Assembly: GCA_026018925.1 (NCBI GenBank)
Contig: JAKSZU010000018.1
Location: 2,868,505-2,932,504 of the forward strand
Source of the DNA: Tupaia tana
Taxonomy: Eukaryota; Chordata; Mammalia; Scandentia; Tupaiidae
Direction: 5' to 3'
Length of the DNA: 64,000 nucleotides
The notes beneath the pieces were generated by a model. That model saw only the letters and a program-made list of their open reading frames with translations. It was not told where the DNA came from and did not search any database. Positions 31,745 to 43,784 of this stretch are shown here, in pieces. Positions within the stretch are counted from its first letter, which is position 1. Each line of letters begins with the position of its first letter. Both the position numbers and the translations under genes were made by a program.

Positions 31745-32001
31745 GGGACCAGCAGTTAGCGTAATGGTTATGTCGCTGGACTCCCATGTAGTCGACCGCG
31801 GTTTGAGTCCCAGACCTGGTGGCTTAAACAGACACCGGGCGCATGTGCGTGCGTGCCCAAGATCCCAAGAGGAGAATGGAGGAGAAGGGATTGCGGCGTG
31901 ACCATCCCCCCTGGGGGGTGATTTCTCGCTTTCTGTCTCTCTGTCTGTCTTTCCAGCGAGCACAAGCGCCCTATAGCAAAAACCTCTCAAAAGAAAAAAA
32001 A
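31745..32001 (+). mobile_element. tRNA-derived SINE, long subfamily, 15-bp target duplication
   Basis: Starts GGGACCAGCAGTTAGCGTAATGG; B box GGTTTGAGTCC; middle 'cccaagatcccaagaggag' and an inverted repeat TCCCCCCTGGGGGG; CT-rich tail 'tctgtctctctgtctgtc'; 'gccctatagcaaaaacctctc' and poly-A. AAAAAGATTACaGTC (31730-31744) and AAAAAGATTACgGTC (32002-32016) are the target duplication with one mismatch. Near-identical to the copies at 49617 and 57167, so a young subfamily. Confidence 0.95.
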
Positions 32002-32016
32002 AAAAAGATTACGGTC

Positions 32017-32378
32017 ATTAGAAAGCTGGGTAGAGGAGGGAGGAGGCAGGGAGGGAGGCAGGAGGCAGAGGCAGAGGGGCCGAAGCAGCCCCACGGTGCG
32101 GACCCCGCGGCCCTGTGGTGGACGCTGTACTCTGCGTCCTCCATACACGTGCCACATTCTAGGAGCTTGGAGCAAGCACTGGCCCACTCCTCAGGAGTGC
32201 TGGTCACCCCGGCACAGGCCACACAACATGGTCCCGGACCCAGGGTCCCTTTCTTCCGAAGTGGATGCGCGTCTTGCCAGGGTCAGCATCAAAGGCTGTG
32301 CTCCGGGGCAGGCCAAGGGGTGGGAGTAGAGACGAGCACCACCACCATCACCAACATCAGCAATACCAATAGCATCAG
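32017..32378. other. unique sequence, purine-rich start
   Basis: GGAGGCAGGGAGGGAGGC-type purine run at 32035-32080, then nothing recognised. Confidence 0.45.
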
Positions 32379-32555
32379 CCGCCTTCCCGGCCATGGGGCA
32401 CCGCCTTCCCGGCCATGGGGCACCGCCTTCCCGGCCATGGGGCACCGCCTTCCCAGCCATGGGGGACCGCCTTCCCAGTCATGGGGGACCGCCTTCCCGG
32501 CCATGGGGCACCGCCTTCCCAGCCATAGGGGACCGCCTTCCCAGTCACAAGGCCC
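32379..32555. repeat. 22-bp minisatellite (about 8 units)
   Basis: Unit CCGCCTTCCCGGCCATGGGGCA, alternating with a CCAGTCATGGGGGA variant. Clean array with abrupt right end. Confidence 0.92.
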
Positions 32556-34861
32556 AGTAGTCGTTTGAGGGGTCCAGTGTAGCTGCATGGTGGGCTTCGT
32601 GTTGAGCCCTCCCCAGCCCTGGAGGGGGTCTCACGCCTCAGGACTAGCGACCGTCAGCGCCGTGGAGAAAGCACAGTGAGAGGGACGGGTGCTCCTGGCA
32701 GCTGCGGACAGCTCGGGGGACAGACCTGTCCTGCCGCGAGGCGACAGCCCCTCCGCTGGCTGGTGTACGACAGCGCACACAGACAGCCCCCACGCTTCCG
32801 GTCTGGTCCCCGAGGAGAGGGCGCCTGAGGGCACAGGGAACCTGCCACCCGGAGCTGTAGCCGAGGGGTCGTGTTTCTGCGTCACAGTAACTGGTCAGGA
32901 TTGGTCTCTGAGGAGCAAGAGAAAAGGCCGTGCTGTGGCACGGGCGTGGGCCCTCCACGCGGGGGTGGTGGTGGAGGTGAAAGAAAATGTCTCGGGCTGA
33001 CCGAGCCCTTCTCCCAGCCGCCTCCTGCGGGGCTGGTTCCCCTTCCTGGGCTGAGGTGCACCTGCTGCCCCTGACGGGGTGGTGGGGATCTTCCGTGAGC
33101 GAGGACGCAGGGACTCTCAAGGGGCCGAGGGCTGTGCTTTTCCCCCGGGAAAGCCGCGAACACACCGGACAGCAGAATCAGGGTTCGGCCCCCCAGGAGC
33201 CATTTTCCTCTCTCACCGCCTTGTACCTGCTTGAGGAATGGCGACTCCTCGGTCTGCCTCTGGGCCGGGCTCAGTCAACCGTGCTAGCCCTCAGAGGAGC
33301 AGCCTCCTCGCTGGGAACGCAGCAGGGACAGACGTGGCGACGGCCCCCTGCCCAAACGCATGCTCCGGCTCTCATGTTTGGGGTGGGGGATGGCACAGCG
33401 GCCCCGGCTCATGTTGAGGTTCTGGTGTTCAGGACAGGGAAGCCACAGCCATACCCCAGCCAGTGTAGACTTCTGCAGGTGCCAGGGATGCTTGGGGTCA
33501 GACCGGGCTGGCCACATCGACTTCGTGACTCGGGCTGATCCTCCACGGTGGCAGGCACCCAATGGTGACAGTGACCATGCCTCCCTGTGGGGCTTAGAAA
33601 GTAGCCACTGCCTAAAACATGCAGACCAGTACGAGGACCCGGTAAGTGCTGCCATAACTGGCAGATCAATGCTGTTTTGGGGTGATCCAACTCCGCTTCC
33701 CAGAGCCGGGCCTTCCCTGTAAGCAGCTAAGAGCTGAAAGGTTGTGCTCTGAGACCGGGTGTCTGAGCTCCGGGTCTTCCTCAAGAGCTGTGAGTGAGGA
33801 GCCACTAGAGGCCACCCGCCCAGGGGCACCGCCTGACAGCCAGCCCGAGGCTTGGACATGCCACAAGTGCACTCGCCCCTTCTTCATCCCCCCACACCTG
33901 GGGACAGATGGGGACCAGGAAGGAGCAATGGACACTGCCGGTCCTGGTCATGCCCTTCCCAGGCCCAGCCCACTGCAGCCCGGCACCCAAGGTGACAGCA
34001 AACATCGTCCACTTAAAGAAACGAAGCCCCCCTTCTCCCAGCAAGCCCAGGCCGCAGTGTGGACTCACAGGACCGCCGCCCGCCCCAGCATGCCAGGCGC
34101 AGCTGTGCGCTCCTGTCCAATGAGCTCTGCAACGTGGGCAGCTTTTCTTCTGCTTTCTCTTGATGACTGGCTTTCTGGGAAAAGGATGTGGGCTGGGGAT
34201 TTTGAGCTCAATAGAGAAGGGAATGGAACTTCCAGGGAGCGCCCCGAGCCTCAAAGCCCTGCTCTGCACTGAGGCCGGGACGCGGGTACCCTAGAGAGAA
34301 CTAGGTAGCCTGGCATGCACACAGGTCTCCGTGGGCAGTGGTCCTGTGCAGAAGGGCCGGTTCCCCGGTGGCCGACCACACCACGTGCCCCTCTCCCACC
34401 CACTCCAGGACTGCCCCACTCTCCTCCCCGGGGGAGTCTGACAAGTACTGCAGCTGCCAGGGAACCTATTGGCTGGGATCCTGGAACTAGCCTGCCCAGA
34501 GCCATTTACTGCTTCACCCATCCCTCCATTCACTGTTCCAACAATGATTTACCCCTCAGCAAACTGGCCATGAGGTCTCCTCTGGGCCGGGCGTGATTTT
34601 GAGATAACAGGTGCAGAGTCATTTGTGCAGCCTCAATGCCTAGACCAACCAGTGCGTGGCACCTCAGAATATGCAGTTTCAAGGAATAGATGGGTAGGTG
34701 GGTGGTGAATGGGTGGACGATCTTCACACATCCCCCCAGGAAGACAGTCTTGGCTGCATCCACGTAAAATCCATACGAGTCTCTCTCTCTGAAAAGAAGT
34801 GGGCAGACCCCCCCCCCCCCCGCCCCCGGGACAGATTCAGGCTCTCATTCTCTTTTGTTCT
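32556..34861. other. unique sequence with poly-C run
   Basis: No supported gene. A C run lies at about 34811-34822. A weak CTCF-like string CCACTAGAGGCCAC lies at about 33802, short of the consensus. Frames up to 196 codons overlap without domains. Confidence 0.4.
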
Positions 34862-34985
34862 CTATGTCCAACAACTACTAAGCCCCTACCATATGCTCAG
34901 TATCGTGCTGGGTCCTGGGAGTTGGGGTTGCAAAGGAATAAAGGATAGACCTTGCCAAAAGAGTGAGGGTTCTCTGCCCTGAGCC
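34862..34985 (-). repeat. L2 LINE 3' end, reverse
   Basis: 'actaagcccctaccatatgctcagtatcgtgctgggtcctggg' followed by 'gcaaaggaataaagg' is the reverse of the L2 terminal region (…gagcacctactatgtgccaggcactgtgctaggcgctggggata…). Confidence 0.8.
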
Positions 34986-35019
34986 CTGCAGGGAAGGTCT
35001 CCCATCACCCTCCTGCACA

Positions 35020-35100
35020 GGCAAAGAAGCCAAGATGCAGAAAAGTCAAGCGATTCGGTTGAAGTCACTTTGTCAGCAACTTGAGCTCTGTGTCTGCTCT
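35020..35100 (-). repeat. MIR-like fragment, reverse
   Basis: 'gccaagatgcagaaaagtcaagcgattcggttgaagtcac' resembles a reversed MIR core. Diverged. Confidence 0.5.
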
Positions 35101-35412
35101 GGCTGGCTCCGAGGGGCCAGTGCTGACGAGAACAGGGAAGGAAGCAGGTCAGTGCAGTTGAGTGACAGGCTCTACCCACTCAAGGACTTTAAGGGACAAG
35201 GGAGGGAGGACTGGAAGACCCAAGAGAGGCTTTAAGGGCAGTAGATCAGGTGAGCAGTGGGGACTGGTACTGTCCCATGGGGGCAGGAACTCTAAAGGTT
35301 GGAGAGGATGAGGGAGAGTGGCCCTCAGTCAGGCCAGTGGAAAAGTTACCCTCAAATGCAATTGGTCACTGAGATCAGGTCCACATTCCTCTCTCCTCCT
35401 CCTTATTTTCCC

Positions 35413-36335
35413 CCACCAATACCAACATCATCATAACCAGCACCAGCACCACCACCATCACCGACATCAACAACACCAACACCACCATCACTAACATCAG
35501 CACCATCACCACCATCACCACCACTATCGCCAACATCAACAACACCAACACCATCATCACTAACACTGTCACCACCACAAGCATCACCACTATCATCACC
35601 AACATCAACACCAACACAATCATTATTAATATCACCACTATCAACACCATCACCACCACTATCACCAACACCATCCTTAGCATCATTACCACCAATACAC
35701 CAACACCATCACTAACATCACCACCACCACGATCACCACCGCTATCACTAACATCATGACACCAATACCATCATCACCAACATCATCACCACCACCACAA
35801 TCACCACCACTATCACTAACATCATGACAACACCATCACTAACATCACCACCACCACGATCACCACCACTATCACTAACATCATGACAACACCATCATCA
35901 CCAACATCATCACCACCACCACGATCACCACCACTATCACTAACATCATGACAACACCATCATCACCAACATCATCCCACCACCACGATCACCACCACTA
36001 TCACCAACACCAACACCATCACTAACATCACCACCATGATCACCACCATCACTAACATCAATGACACCAACACCATCATCACCAACATCACCACCACTAT
36101 CACTAACATCAGCAATACCAATAGCATCGTCACCACCAATAACAGCATCACCACCAGTATCAACAACACCAATACCATCACCACTAACATCACCACCACC
36201 GCCACCACCACTATCACCATCAATATCAACAGCACCAACCCCATCCTCACTAATATCCCCAACAATAATGCTGTCACAACCATCATCACCAGTAACATCA
36301 ATTGTGTCATTGCCAACAATACACAACAATAGCAA
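35413..36335. repeat. CAC/CAT/AAC triplet-based array (about 0.9 kb)
   Basis: Imperfect triplets (ATC, ACC, AAC) in phrases such as ATCACCACCACTATCACTAACATC. Larger blocks of about 60-70 bp (ACATCATGACAACACCATCATCACC...) repeat at 35820-35970. Triplet structure keeps frames open on both strands (Thr/Ile/Asn/Ser one way, Val/Met/Leu the other); not genes. The + strand is nearly G-free, a strong strand asymmetry. Confidence 0.95.
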
Positions 36336-36844
36336 CGACATTACCAACAAGACCAACGCTATCGGCAATGACATCACAAAGGGCAGCAGCAGAAACAGGA
36401 AGGACCGCTAAGCAGATCTGACCTCGACGGTGTGTAGGGCCCTGAGTGAGAGCTCTGTGCGTTGTTTTGTTTGGTTCTCCTGAGAAAGAACTACGGAGAG
36501 GGCACTGCTGTGACGCTCTCGTTCATGATGAGGAACCGAGACGTTTGCCCAGGCTCCTCTGACTTGACCAGGCCAGGACCCCAACCCAGACATTGGATCC
36601 CGGAGTCAGTGGCCCTGACTGCTCCCCGCGGCTCTGTTCAGAGCGTCCTTAGGACGTGATCGCATCGGCACACGCTGACGTAGCCAGTCACAGACTCTGA
36701 CCCGACCCTGAGATGGCCCCGGTCCTCCCTGTGGGCCTATAAGGAACAGTCCTGACCGCCCAGGGCCCGAGGGTGGCTCTGAGCTTTGCTCTCTGCGGCC
36801 TGACGCCCACGTCCTCATGTTGCCCCTGCGCGAAGCTGTGTTCT
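36336..36844. other. unique sequence
   Basis: Nothing recognised. Confidence 0.4.
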
Positions 36845-36905
36845 TGGGTCCAACTCTAGCTTTCCGTCTCTGGACTCAGTTTCCCCATGGGTAAAACAAG
36901 TGGAT
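36845..36905 (+). repeat. MIR fragment
   Basis: 'gggtccaactctagctttccgtctctggactcagtttccccatgggtaaaac' fits the MIR core. Confidence 0.65.
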
Positions 36906-37499
36906 TTCTCACTCAGGGCGATCTGCCCCCGGGGACCTTCGGCTGTGTGTGGAGGCACAGCTGGCCATCACCACCGGGAGGGGGGACGAGAGGTGGGGGG
37001 TGCTGGTGACCGGACATCTGGCCCAGGGACACTGGGCCGCACCTCGCAGTTCACACGGAAGGACCCGGCACAGTGCCAGGTGAAGGCACCCTGAGCTGGA
37101 GGGTCCCACACTCCCAGGCCCTGTGACACCCCCCCAAAGCTGGGAGGAACTTCAATTCTCTATCAAGATCCTTAAAAGGAAAGAAAAAAGTCCTGTCTCT
37201 GTTTTCCTGACTCTAGCCCCAGAAAACACACTTGGCCACGCGCAGCCGAGAGCCCTCGCTAAGCGGGGCCGGGGGTGCCTGAGAGCCACCGTGCTCCCGA
37301 CAGGAGAGCCGCTAATTCCCTGGAATGGCCGGCTTATTCCACTGGATACCTGCGCCTCGGCCAGCCCTTTCCCGGTGCTCCAGGCGGGCAGCCAGTTCCT
37401 GTTGGCGCGCTCCCCTCCCCGCTGCCCTGGGACTGAGGCTGGTGAACCCTGGCGTGGGCTGTAAGAGCGTCTTTCTAAAAGGCTGCACGAGATGTCTCG
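36906..37499. other. unique sequence
   Basis: GC-rich; no gene recognised. Confidence 0.4.
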
Positions 37500-37640
37500 C
37501 TGTATCGGAGTTCCTGAGGGTGATGTATCACGTTACTAATTCCCTTAATTGCATGTCTGGGCTAAAAACAGACTCTCTTAGTTTTCCTAAGAAGTTACAT
37601 TCTTAATGACATTAAACACTGTGGTAGATGAAGCTAAACC
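37500..37640. other. enhancer-like unique block
   Basis: AT-rich island in GC-rich DNA with several homeodomain-type TAAT/ATTA cores: 'cgttactaattcccttaattgcatg' and 'cattcttaatgacattaaac'. No CpG cluster, no repeat. Candidate conserved non-coding element. Confidence 0.38.
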
Positions 37641-38129
37641 TCGCCGATGCACTTACAGCCTGAACCAGGCCGTCCAGCGTCTACATCTTGTTTACCCTGC
37701 TCGCTCGCTCATCTCGGACGTTTGGCCTAGAGGACAGGGCAGCAGTGGTGTCAGGTTCGGTGTCTGGAAACGACTCAAGAATTTTTGTTTTCTTGCGATT
37801 TTTTAGCCCCAGACTGAGTGGACGCTGCAATCATGTAGCAATCAGAGAATCAGAAAGAGGGGGCGGCTGCAGGCTGGGCCACTCCGGATTTCTGCAGACG
37901 GGGCGGGCAGAGAAGCTGTGCGGAGATGGTGCTTTTCCCTCGAGGATGACAACTCCTAACCTGCTATTGTTTCTTTCTTTCCAATGCGATTTTTTAAAAA
38001 TTGCCAAGATAGACGGATGACAGCGGGAGACGTCAACAGGCACCCCTTCTAGCTGCTGGGGTTCTCGGCACGGCACGCTGTGCATTTAGCCCCAGAATTC
38101 TCCCCGCGGGTCCAGGAAGCAGTGCAGCA
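37641..38129. other. unique sequence
   Basis: Nothing recognised beyond an A/T-rich stretch near 37990. Confidence 0.4.
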
Positions 38130-38260
38130 TCCCTCCCTCAGGGAGCTAAGGCCTGGAAAGGCGAAAACTCGTCCCAGGTGACAGCCAGCGGGCAGAGGGC
38201 CTGGGATTTGACCCCAGCGGGCGGATGCCGCGCTCCTGCGTTAGCCATTACACTTTCTAC
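38130..38260 (-). repeat. MIR SINE, reverse
   Basis: 'ggtgacagccagcgggcagagggcctgggatttgacccc' and 'ctcctgcgttagccattacac' match the reversed MIR head (gtggcagagctgggattcgaaccc … aaccactacac). Confidence 0.75.
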
Positions 38261-40019
38261 CCGAGAATCTACCTGCGAAGCTTCCAGAAGGAGATGTCTG
38301 GGAAGAGAAACAGCCAGGCCCAGACTTCGCTGCGAGCCTTTATCCCTGAAAGCCCGTCACTCGGAGAGTTAGCATCGACGCTGTGCTGGCTCCTCTCCCT
38401 CCCTCGATGTGTGAGGTGTCTATGTCTTATTTGGTGATCGTTTATTTTTAAAACACAGTGCAGGGTCCAGGCCAGCCAGCGGCCCCTCAGCCCCGGTCGA
38501 CTCTCTTGCTATTGTATCTAAAGGAACCATCGTAACAGATACTGAGCTCCACCTGGTGATGCGAGTACAGAGCGGCTGGGGTCGTGCACTGAGAGCTGCC
38601 ACTCGCTTCGAAATGCACCCAGAGCATAAGCAGGCAGGCTTGCGGATGGGCAGAAGGAGGGAGGGCGAGAGCAGGGACTGCGGGAGGGCAGAGACACGTG
38701 GTGACCACGCGGAGCAACGTTTTCATTTCAGAGACTGAAATTCAGAGGCAAGCGGTGGGTACTCCCAGTGGAATTCTTCAACCTTTCTGCTTAGTTGCAA
38801 ATTTTCGTTAAAAATGGTCAAGAAAAGACAGAAAAAGGAGTACGTAGCCACTTGGTAGAAATCCCAAAGACGCCAGTTAACAAAGTCTTCCTCCACCTGG
38901 CGGGCACCCCCTTGCGGAGTCCCTGGCCGTCCACAGCGCCATGTTACAGGTAGCCTTCCAGGGCTGCGCGAAGCCCATTTCAACAATGCGTGCTTACTTT
39001 TCACGGCTGGTGCCGATATGCCACAGCCGCGTGCGGTCCTGCATGTTCAATGTACGCTGAGTCACAAAACCTTCTGCAGCTCCCCACGGTGGATGCCGCG
39101 CTGGCCGGATCTTACAGACGAAACGAGCGAGCAGTGAAAGAGCTTGCACACCCTCACCCGCCTCGGCGCTAAGCTAGCGGCCGAGCGGCCTCCGCACAGC
39201 CCCGAGGGCTGACTGCAGACACCTCACAGCGTGCACACTTGGGTCCTGCCGCTTTGCTCTTTGCCTGACAGATACACCAGAATTATCCAGCTCTCCCGGG
39301 ACGAGCACCTGGCTGTCCTCATGCGTTTGCTACTAAGAACAAGGCTGAGATGCGAGAGCAGGCCACGCAGGCTGTGCGGTCAGTGGGCTCACTGCGGGGC
39401 GGGGTCCCCACCAGTAACGCTAACGCAGCTCAGTCTGATGGCAACTGCCAAATGCCTTTCCGCAGGGGGCTACTGGGTCCCGCCCTCCGCTAGCCATGTG
39501 GGAGAGCGCTGACCTCAGACTCAGCATAGCACCCCAGCTCAACAATGCCCCGGGGCCACGCAGTGCCCTGCGTGCATGGGACACATGGCAGCCCTGAGCT
39601 GGCAGGCAGACAGGCTCGCTGTGGTTGGAATCTATGTCTTCGATACAGAGGAGACGGGATCATTTCTACACATGCGGCCTCACTCTGCCCTGGTCTTCTG
39701 ACTAGGTCATGTTTTTCCCAAACTGGGCTTCGCGGTTAGACATGGGTTAATGCCTTCCACCACTGTCCCTACTGAAGGTAGGTCAGGAAATAGCATGCAC
39801 CAAAAAAGAGATATATTTGTGCTAAAGGAAAGAAAAAAACGATTCAAGCAAGATTGAAGAGCAAGCGCATGAAAAAGGAAGAAACCGAAGTTGGGCTGTG
39901 GAGCCAGCGAGGAGCCTGGGCCAAGTCGCCCACTTGAATTCATTATAGTCCAGCCCTGTTGCGACATTTTCCGAAACACTAGGAAAGGAGACGCGCGGGA
40001 AGTGGGGGAGGGCGATACA
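38261..40019. other. unique sequence
   Basis: No gene, RNA or clear repeat. AT-rich at 38740-38830 and A-rich at 39800-39890. Confidence 0.4.
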
Positions 40020-40130
40020 CGGCATGTGCCCATGTGCGCCTGTCAGCGTGTCTGTGTGTGTATCTGTGCCTGCGCTTGCACGTGTGTGTGTGCCTTTGCC
40101 TGTGTCTGTGTGTGCTTGCACCAGTGCACT
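40020..40130. repeat. TG-rich simple repeat
   Basis: (TGTG)n with CTG/CCTG interruptions: GTGTCTGTGTGTGTATCTG, GTGTGTGTGTGCC. Confidence 0.8.
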
Positions 40131-40572
40131 TTAAACTTGAACTTGTAACAGCTGGGGAACAGGGGAGTCAGGAAGAAGAGCACCACGCGGAGTCATCATG
40201 GAGGCCCCTCCGAGGAGGTACGGCGAGAGGACCTGTGTGTCTGGGGTCTCTGCAGGCGTGCCCACCGGGACACATCCGTCAGTGGGCGTCCGTCCCCGGG
40301 AGGGAGACCGCTCTGGAGCAGCCCTGGAGCGCCCCTCCCGGTGCCCTCTGAACAACACTGTGGGTTTCCGAGATGAGCACGGCCCGGCCGTGCCTCTGAC
40401 CTAACTCCACTGGAACGCGACCTGGGAGACAGCGCTGTGTGTCTTCTTGCAAAACTGCTCCCAGACTCTTCCCCTTGGAAACCATGACGTCCTTGGGGAC
40501 ATTTAGGCAACTCCTTCACCCACCTCGTCAGGGAGGGCTGGTCCCCAGGTCTGGGTGGAGGAGGCCAGCCTC
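40131..40572. other. unique GC-rich sequence
   Basis: A minus-strand frame of 294 codons crosses here (40196-41080) but has no domain and spans the poly-T and a repeat relic, so it is not called. Confidence 0.4.
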
Positions 40573-40820
40573 TTTTTTTTTTTTTTTTTAATCGTGATGA
40601 AATTGCAAACTTACATCCTGAAGCCAAAATCAAACGGAGGGAAGTTCTGCCGTCGTGGGTGGTCTTCCTCCGCCCCTCGGGGGGAGGGCTCGAGGGAGCC
40701 CCAGGGCGTTCAGCAACGTTTCCACTAGGGCCCTGACAGCAGTAATGATAGCTGTCCCGCTTGGGAAGGGAACGGCAAAAGCCTGCATGGCGGTGAAAAT
40801 AAACACTGTTAGCGCCGGCC
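40573..40820. other. poly-T run and enhancer-like block
   Basis: A T run at 40573-40590 is followed by 'gatgaaattgcaaacttacatcctg', 'cagcagtaatgatagctgtcccg' and 'gcggtgaaaataaacactgttagc'. Repeat-free and AT-richer than its surroundings; weak regulatory candidate. Confidence 0.28.
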
Positions 40821-41114
40821 GCGGAGGCCTGGCTCGCTCTGAACTTGGACGACATCAAAGTGAGGGCCGGTATCAGGCGTCCGGGCTCGGGCTCCGCTGC
40901 GTCCTGCCCAGCACTTTTATGATCCATCTGGACGCCCGAGGATGCTTGCCCAGCCGGCGTGCTGCGCGGAGTCAGAGAGGGAAGGAGGTCCTGGCTCTGA
41001 AGATGGACAGGGCCACGGGATGAAATTTCACAGGGGTCACCTGGAGCACCCGCGTTTAGACTCCCAGAGTTCTGATCCACAAAGGGCAGCGTGCAGAGAA
41101 GCGAGGGCCCAGGT

Positions 41115-41215
41115 CGAGGTTAAGCGCCGGGGAGGAGGCCAGGTCTGCCGCCCACCAGTTATGGCACACGCTGCCGGAGCCTCGGCCTCCCGGCTGCACA
41201 GAGGGGTGAAGAGGA
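41115..41215 (+). repeat. MIR fragment
   Basis: 'aggccaggtctgccgcccaccagttatggcac' then 'ggagcctcggcctcccggctgcacag' is MIR-like but GC-shifted. Confidence 0.5.
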
Positions 41216-41246
41216 AAGTGGGCAACGTCACCCAGGAGCCCCCTTA

Positions 41247-41310
41247 ACTCCAGCCACGTGCCAGGCATGGTTTGGGGCACTAGGAATAAACTGGTGAGAA
41301 AATCAAATTT
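41247..41310 (-). repeat. L2 3' end, reverse
   Basis: 'ccacgtgccaggcatggtttggggcactaggaataaactgg' matches the reversed L2 terminus. Confidence 0.7.
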
Positions 41311-41749
41311 TTAAAAAACTCCTCGTGGTGACGGGAACAGTTTGAGCCACACTGCGGGCGGACGCGGGAACGTGTGCGAAGTTACATAGCAGTAAGCATG
41401 GTGTGTGCGTGTGTGCACAGCAGCAAGCGTGGTGTGTGCCCACGCACACACCCCAGACACCCCGGAGAAGCGGAGTGGAGGGTGAGCTGACCCACGTTGA
41501 CAGCCTGTCTGTACCCTTGTCCTGCAGTTTTGCACAGTGTGGCCCTGGGGCAACCACAGGGGTTAGACATGGGTTGAAATCATTTTACCTCTGGCTGGGA
41601 GCTCCGGCCTCAAAGCCCTGTCTAGGCAAGATGAGGGGCTGAGAAGGTGTCAGGGGCGGGGGGCCTGCACACCGTCCTGTGAGTGGGGTCGAGGTCACCA
41701 GTGTCCCCTTCACCCAACCTCTGTCCCTCTGGCCGGCAAGTGCCAGGCA
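41311..41749. other. unique sequence with CA/TG patches
   Basis: GTGTGTGCGTGTGTGCACAGCAGCAAGC is partly duplicated within 41387-41430. Nothing else recognised. Confidence 0.4.
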
Positions 41750-41910
41750 GCTGGAGTCAGACAGCACAGTCCAGCTCGGCCCGCTGTTCCTACTGGATCC
41801 TCTTCGGTGAGTTTTGCTCAGAGCCTCGGGTTCCCCAGTTGCAGAATGGGCATGTGCCCACCACCAGGGTCTCGTGAAGGGTAAATATCACTGCACGACG
41901 GGCTTTCAGA
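41750..41910 (+). repeat. MIR SINE
   Basis: 'gttttgctcagagcctcgggttccccagttgcagaatgggcatg' and 'gtctcgtgaagggtaaatatcac' follow MIR forward order. Confidence 0.75.
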
Positions 41911-42394
41911 CCCGTGCCCAGGCCACCCACTGGCCACTGTCCAGTGGAGGTGGGCACGGGAGGTGCTGGGACCTTTAGTTGTTAACAGCTCCTGCGGGGA
42001 ACTGGAGAGCTCGACCACCGGGGACGCCATGTCCTAATCCACAGGACCCGCACCATGCTGCCTCCTGTGGCAAAGGCACTTAGCAGGTGTGAGTTCAGTA
42101 AGGACGTGGAAGGCAGAGCTGATCAGAGGACCTAGGAGGCCAGGGTCACACGGGTCTCAGTGGAAGGAGGAGGCAGATGGAAACCCCTTCCGAGGCTGCT
42201 CAATGCTGGCTGTGCAGGCAGACAAGGGCTACCAGCCGGGGCAGTGGCCTCTCGAAGCTGGAAAGGCAGGGGACAGACTCCCCTGGAGCCTCCAGAAGGA
42301 GCCAGCCGTGCCCACCTCCCCTGCAGCCCAGCGAGGCCCGTGCAGAACTCTGACTCCAGGGTCGTAAGAGAAGAAGCATGCGCTGCTTCGAGCT
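41911..42394. other. unique sequence
   Basis: Nothing recognised. Confidence 0.4.
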
Positions 42395-42957
42395 GCTAAC
42401 CACGTGACCATTTGTACCCACAGTCAGGCCAACACACTGCTGACCACGGACCGTTTGTACCCGCGTCAGGCTAACACGCTGCTGACCACGGACCGTGTGT
42501 ACCCGCCGCCAGGCTAACGTGCAGCTGACTACGGACCGTTTGTACCCGCCGTCAGGCTAACGCGCTGCTGACCACGGACCGTGTGTACCCGCCGTCAGGC
42601 TAACGCGCTGCTGACCACGGACCGTGTGTACCCGCTGCCAGGCCAATGTGCGGCTGACCATGGACCGTGTGTACCCGCAGTCAGGCTAACACACTGCTGA
42701 CCACATGACCGTTTGTACCCACTGCCAGGCTAACACGCTGCTGACCACGGACCGTGTGTACCCACAGTCAGGCTAACACGCTGCTGACCACGGACCGTTT
42801 GTACCCACTGCCAGGCTAACACACTGCTGACCACGGACCGTTTGTACCCACCGCCAGGCTAACACACTGCTGACCACGGACCGTTTGTACCCGCCGTCAG
42901 GCTAACACGCTGCTGACCACGGACCGTTTGTACCCGCAGTCAGGCTAACACGCTGAC
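42395..42957. repeat. 43-bp minisatellite (about 13 units)
   Basis: Unit GCTGACCACGGACCGTTTGTACCCGCCGTCAGGCTAACRCGCT with GTGTGT/GTTTGT and GCCGTC/GCAGTC/ACTGCC variants; period 42-43 bp. Sharp boundaries. Confidence 0.95.
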
Positions 42958-43004
42958 CGGGAGGAGGTGTCTTCGTCTTGCCTAATCGTCATTGACTCCT
43001 GACC

Positions 43005-43225
43005 ATCGCCTGTCCCCAGGGCCACCCTGTGCCAGGCTTTGCAGCCACATCCTCCTTCCCAGCTGCCCCGGGAAGCAGGTGCTGCAGTCTATGCCTGAAG
43101 CTTTGGGAACAGCCTGCGAGACCGAGCAGCCTGCCTGGGGCCACGCAGCCAGGGCTGGGCAGGCCTCACAGAGACTCACGTCCAGGCCCGCTTGGGCCAA
43201 GTCTGCGTGCTCTTCCCACTGCACC
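43005..43225 (-). repeat. MIR SINE, near full length, reverse
   Basis: 'ccagggccaccctgtgccagg', 'gcctggggccacgcagccagggctgggcaggcctc' and 'gcgtgctcttcccactgcaccgcg' match the reversed MIR from 3' part to head. Confidence 0.75.
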
Positions 43226-43784
43226 GCGTCCCCAGCGCTTTGAGGTCTGGGGGATCAGGAGGGGCGCTAGCAAAACGTGCCAAGAGGCCACGCCCAAGAG
43301 GCCACGCCGAATGCGGCTCCCTTTCCTGACTCCCGCGGAGAGGAGACGCGTCCATGTGTTCCCACCCGCCTGCAGTCACTGGCGCGTCCTCGGATGGGGT
43401 CACTCGGAGCCCAGAGGGGCTAATGAGCTCCTTTCGTTTGGACCAGGAAGCCGACTGCCAGCTCTGGACAGAACTGAAACTTGGAAAGGTCCAGACTCTA
43501 TTTCCAAGTTAGAAACGAGGAAGCGGGGATGAGGCCTCCACACGGCAGAGCGTAATTAGGACCAGAGTGTATGCCCAGGGTCAGGGCCCGTGCTGGCTCT
43601 GCGTGGACGAGCCTCGGGGAGACGGTGACGGGTCCCTGCCCCGGCTCAGCCGCACGTGCTTGTGCTGGGTGATGAGTTTGCCAATGCAGGGTAGCACCTG
43701 CAGGACACCTGCCCGGCCGGCTCGGCCTGAGAACAGTGCGTGAACTCCCCCGGCCTCCCGGCAGCACTAGGCAGCGGGCTGCAC
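43226..43784. other. unique sequence
   Basis: Nothing recognised. Confidence 0.4.

Noticed and set aside
31745..32001. A functional tRNA gene in the SINE head
   Set aside because: A and B boxes are present, but the sequence cannot form a proper cloverleaf acceptor stem and continues into SINE body, tail and target duplication.
33802..33815. CTCF-like CCACTAGAGGCCAC
   Set aside because: Two or more mismatches in the GGC part of the core.
35375..36411. Val/Met/Leu-rich membrane-like reverse frames and Thr-rich forward frames
   Set aside because: Direct translation of ATC/ACC triplets.
40196..41080. 294-codon reverse frame
   Set aside because: Runs through a poly-T tract (Lys run) and a MIR-flank; no domain.
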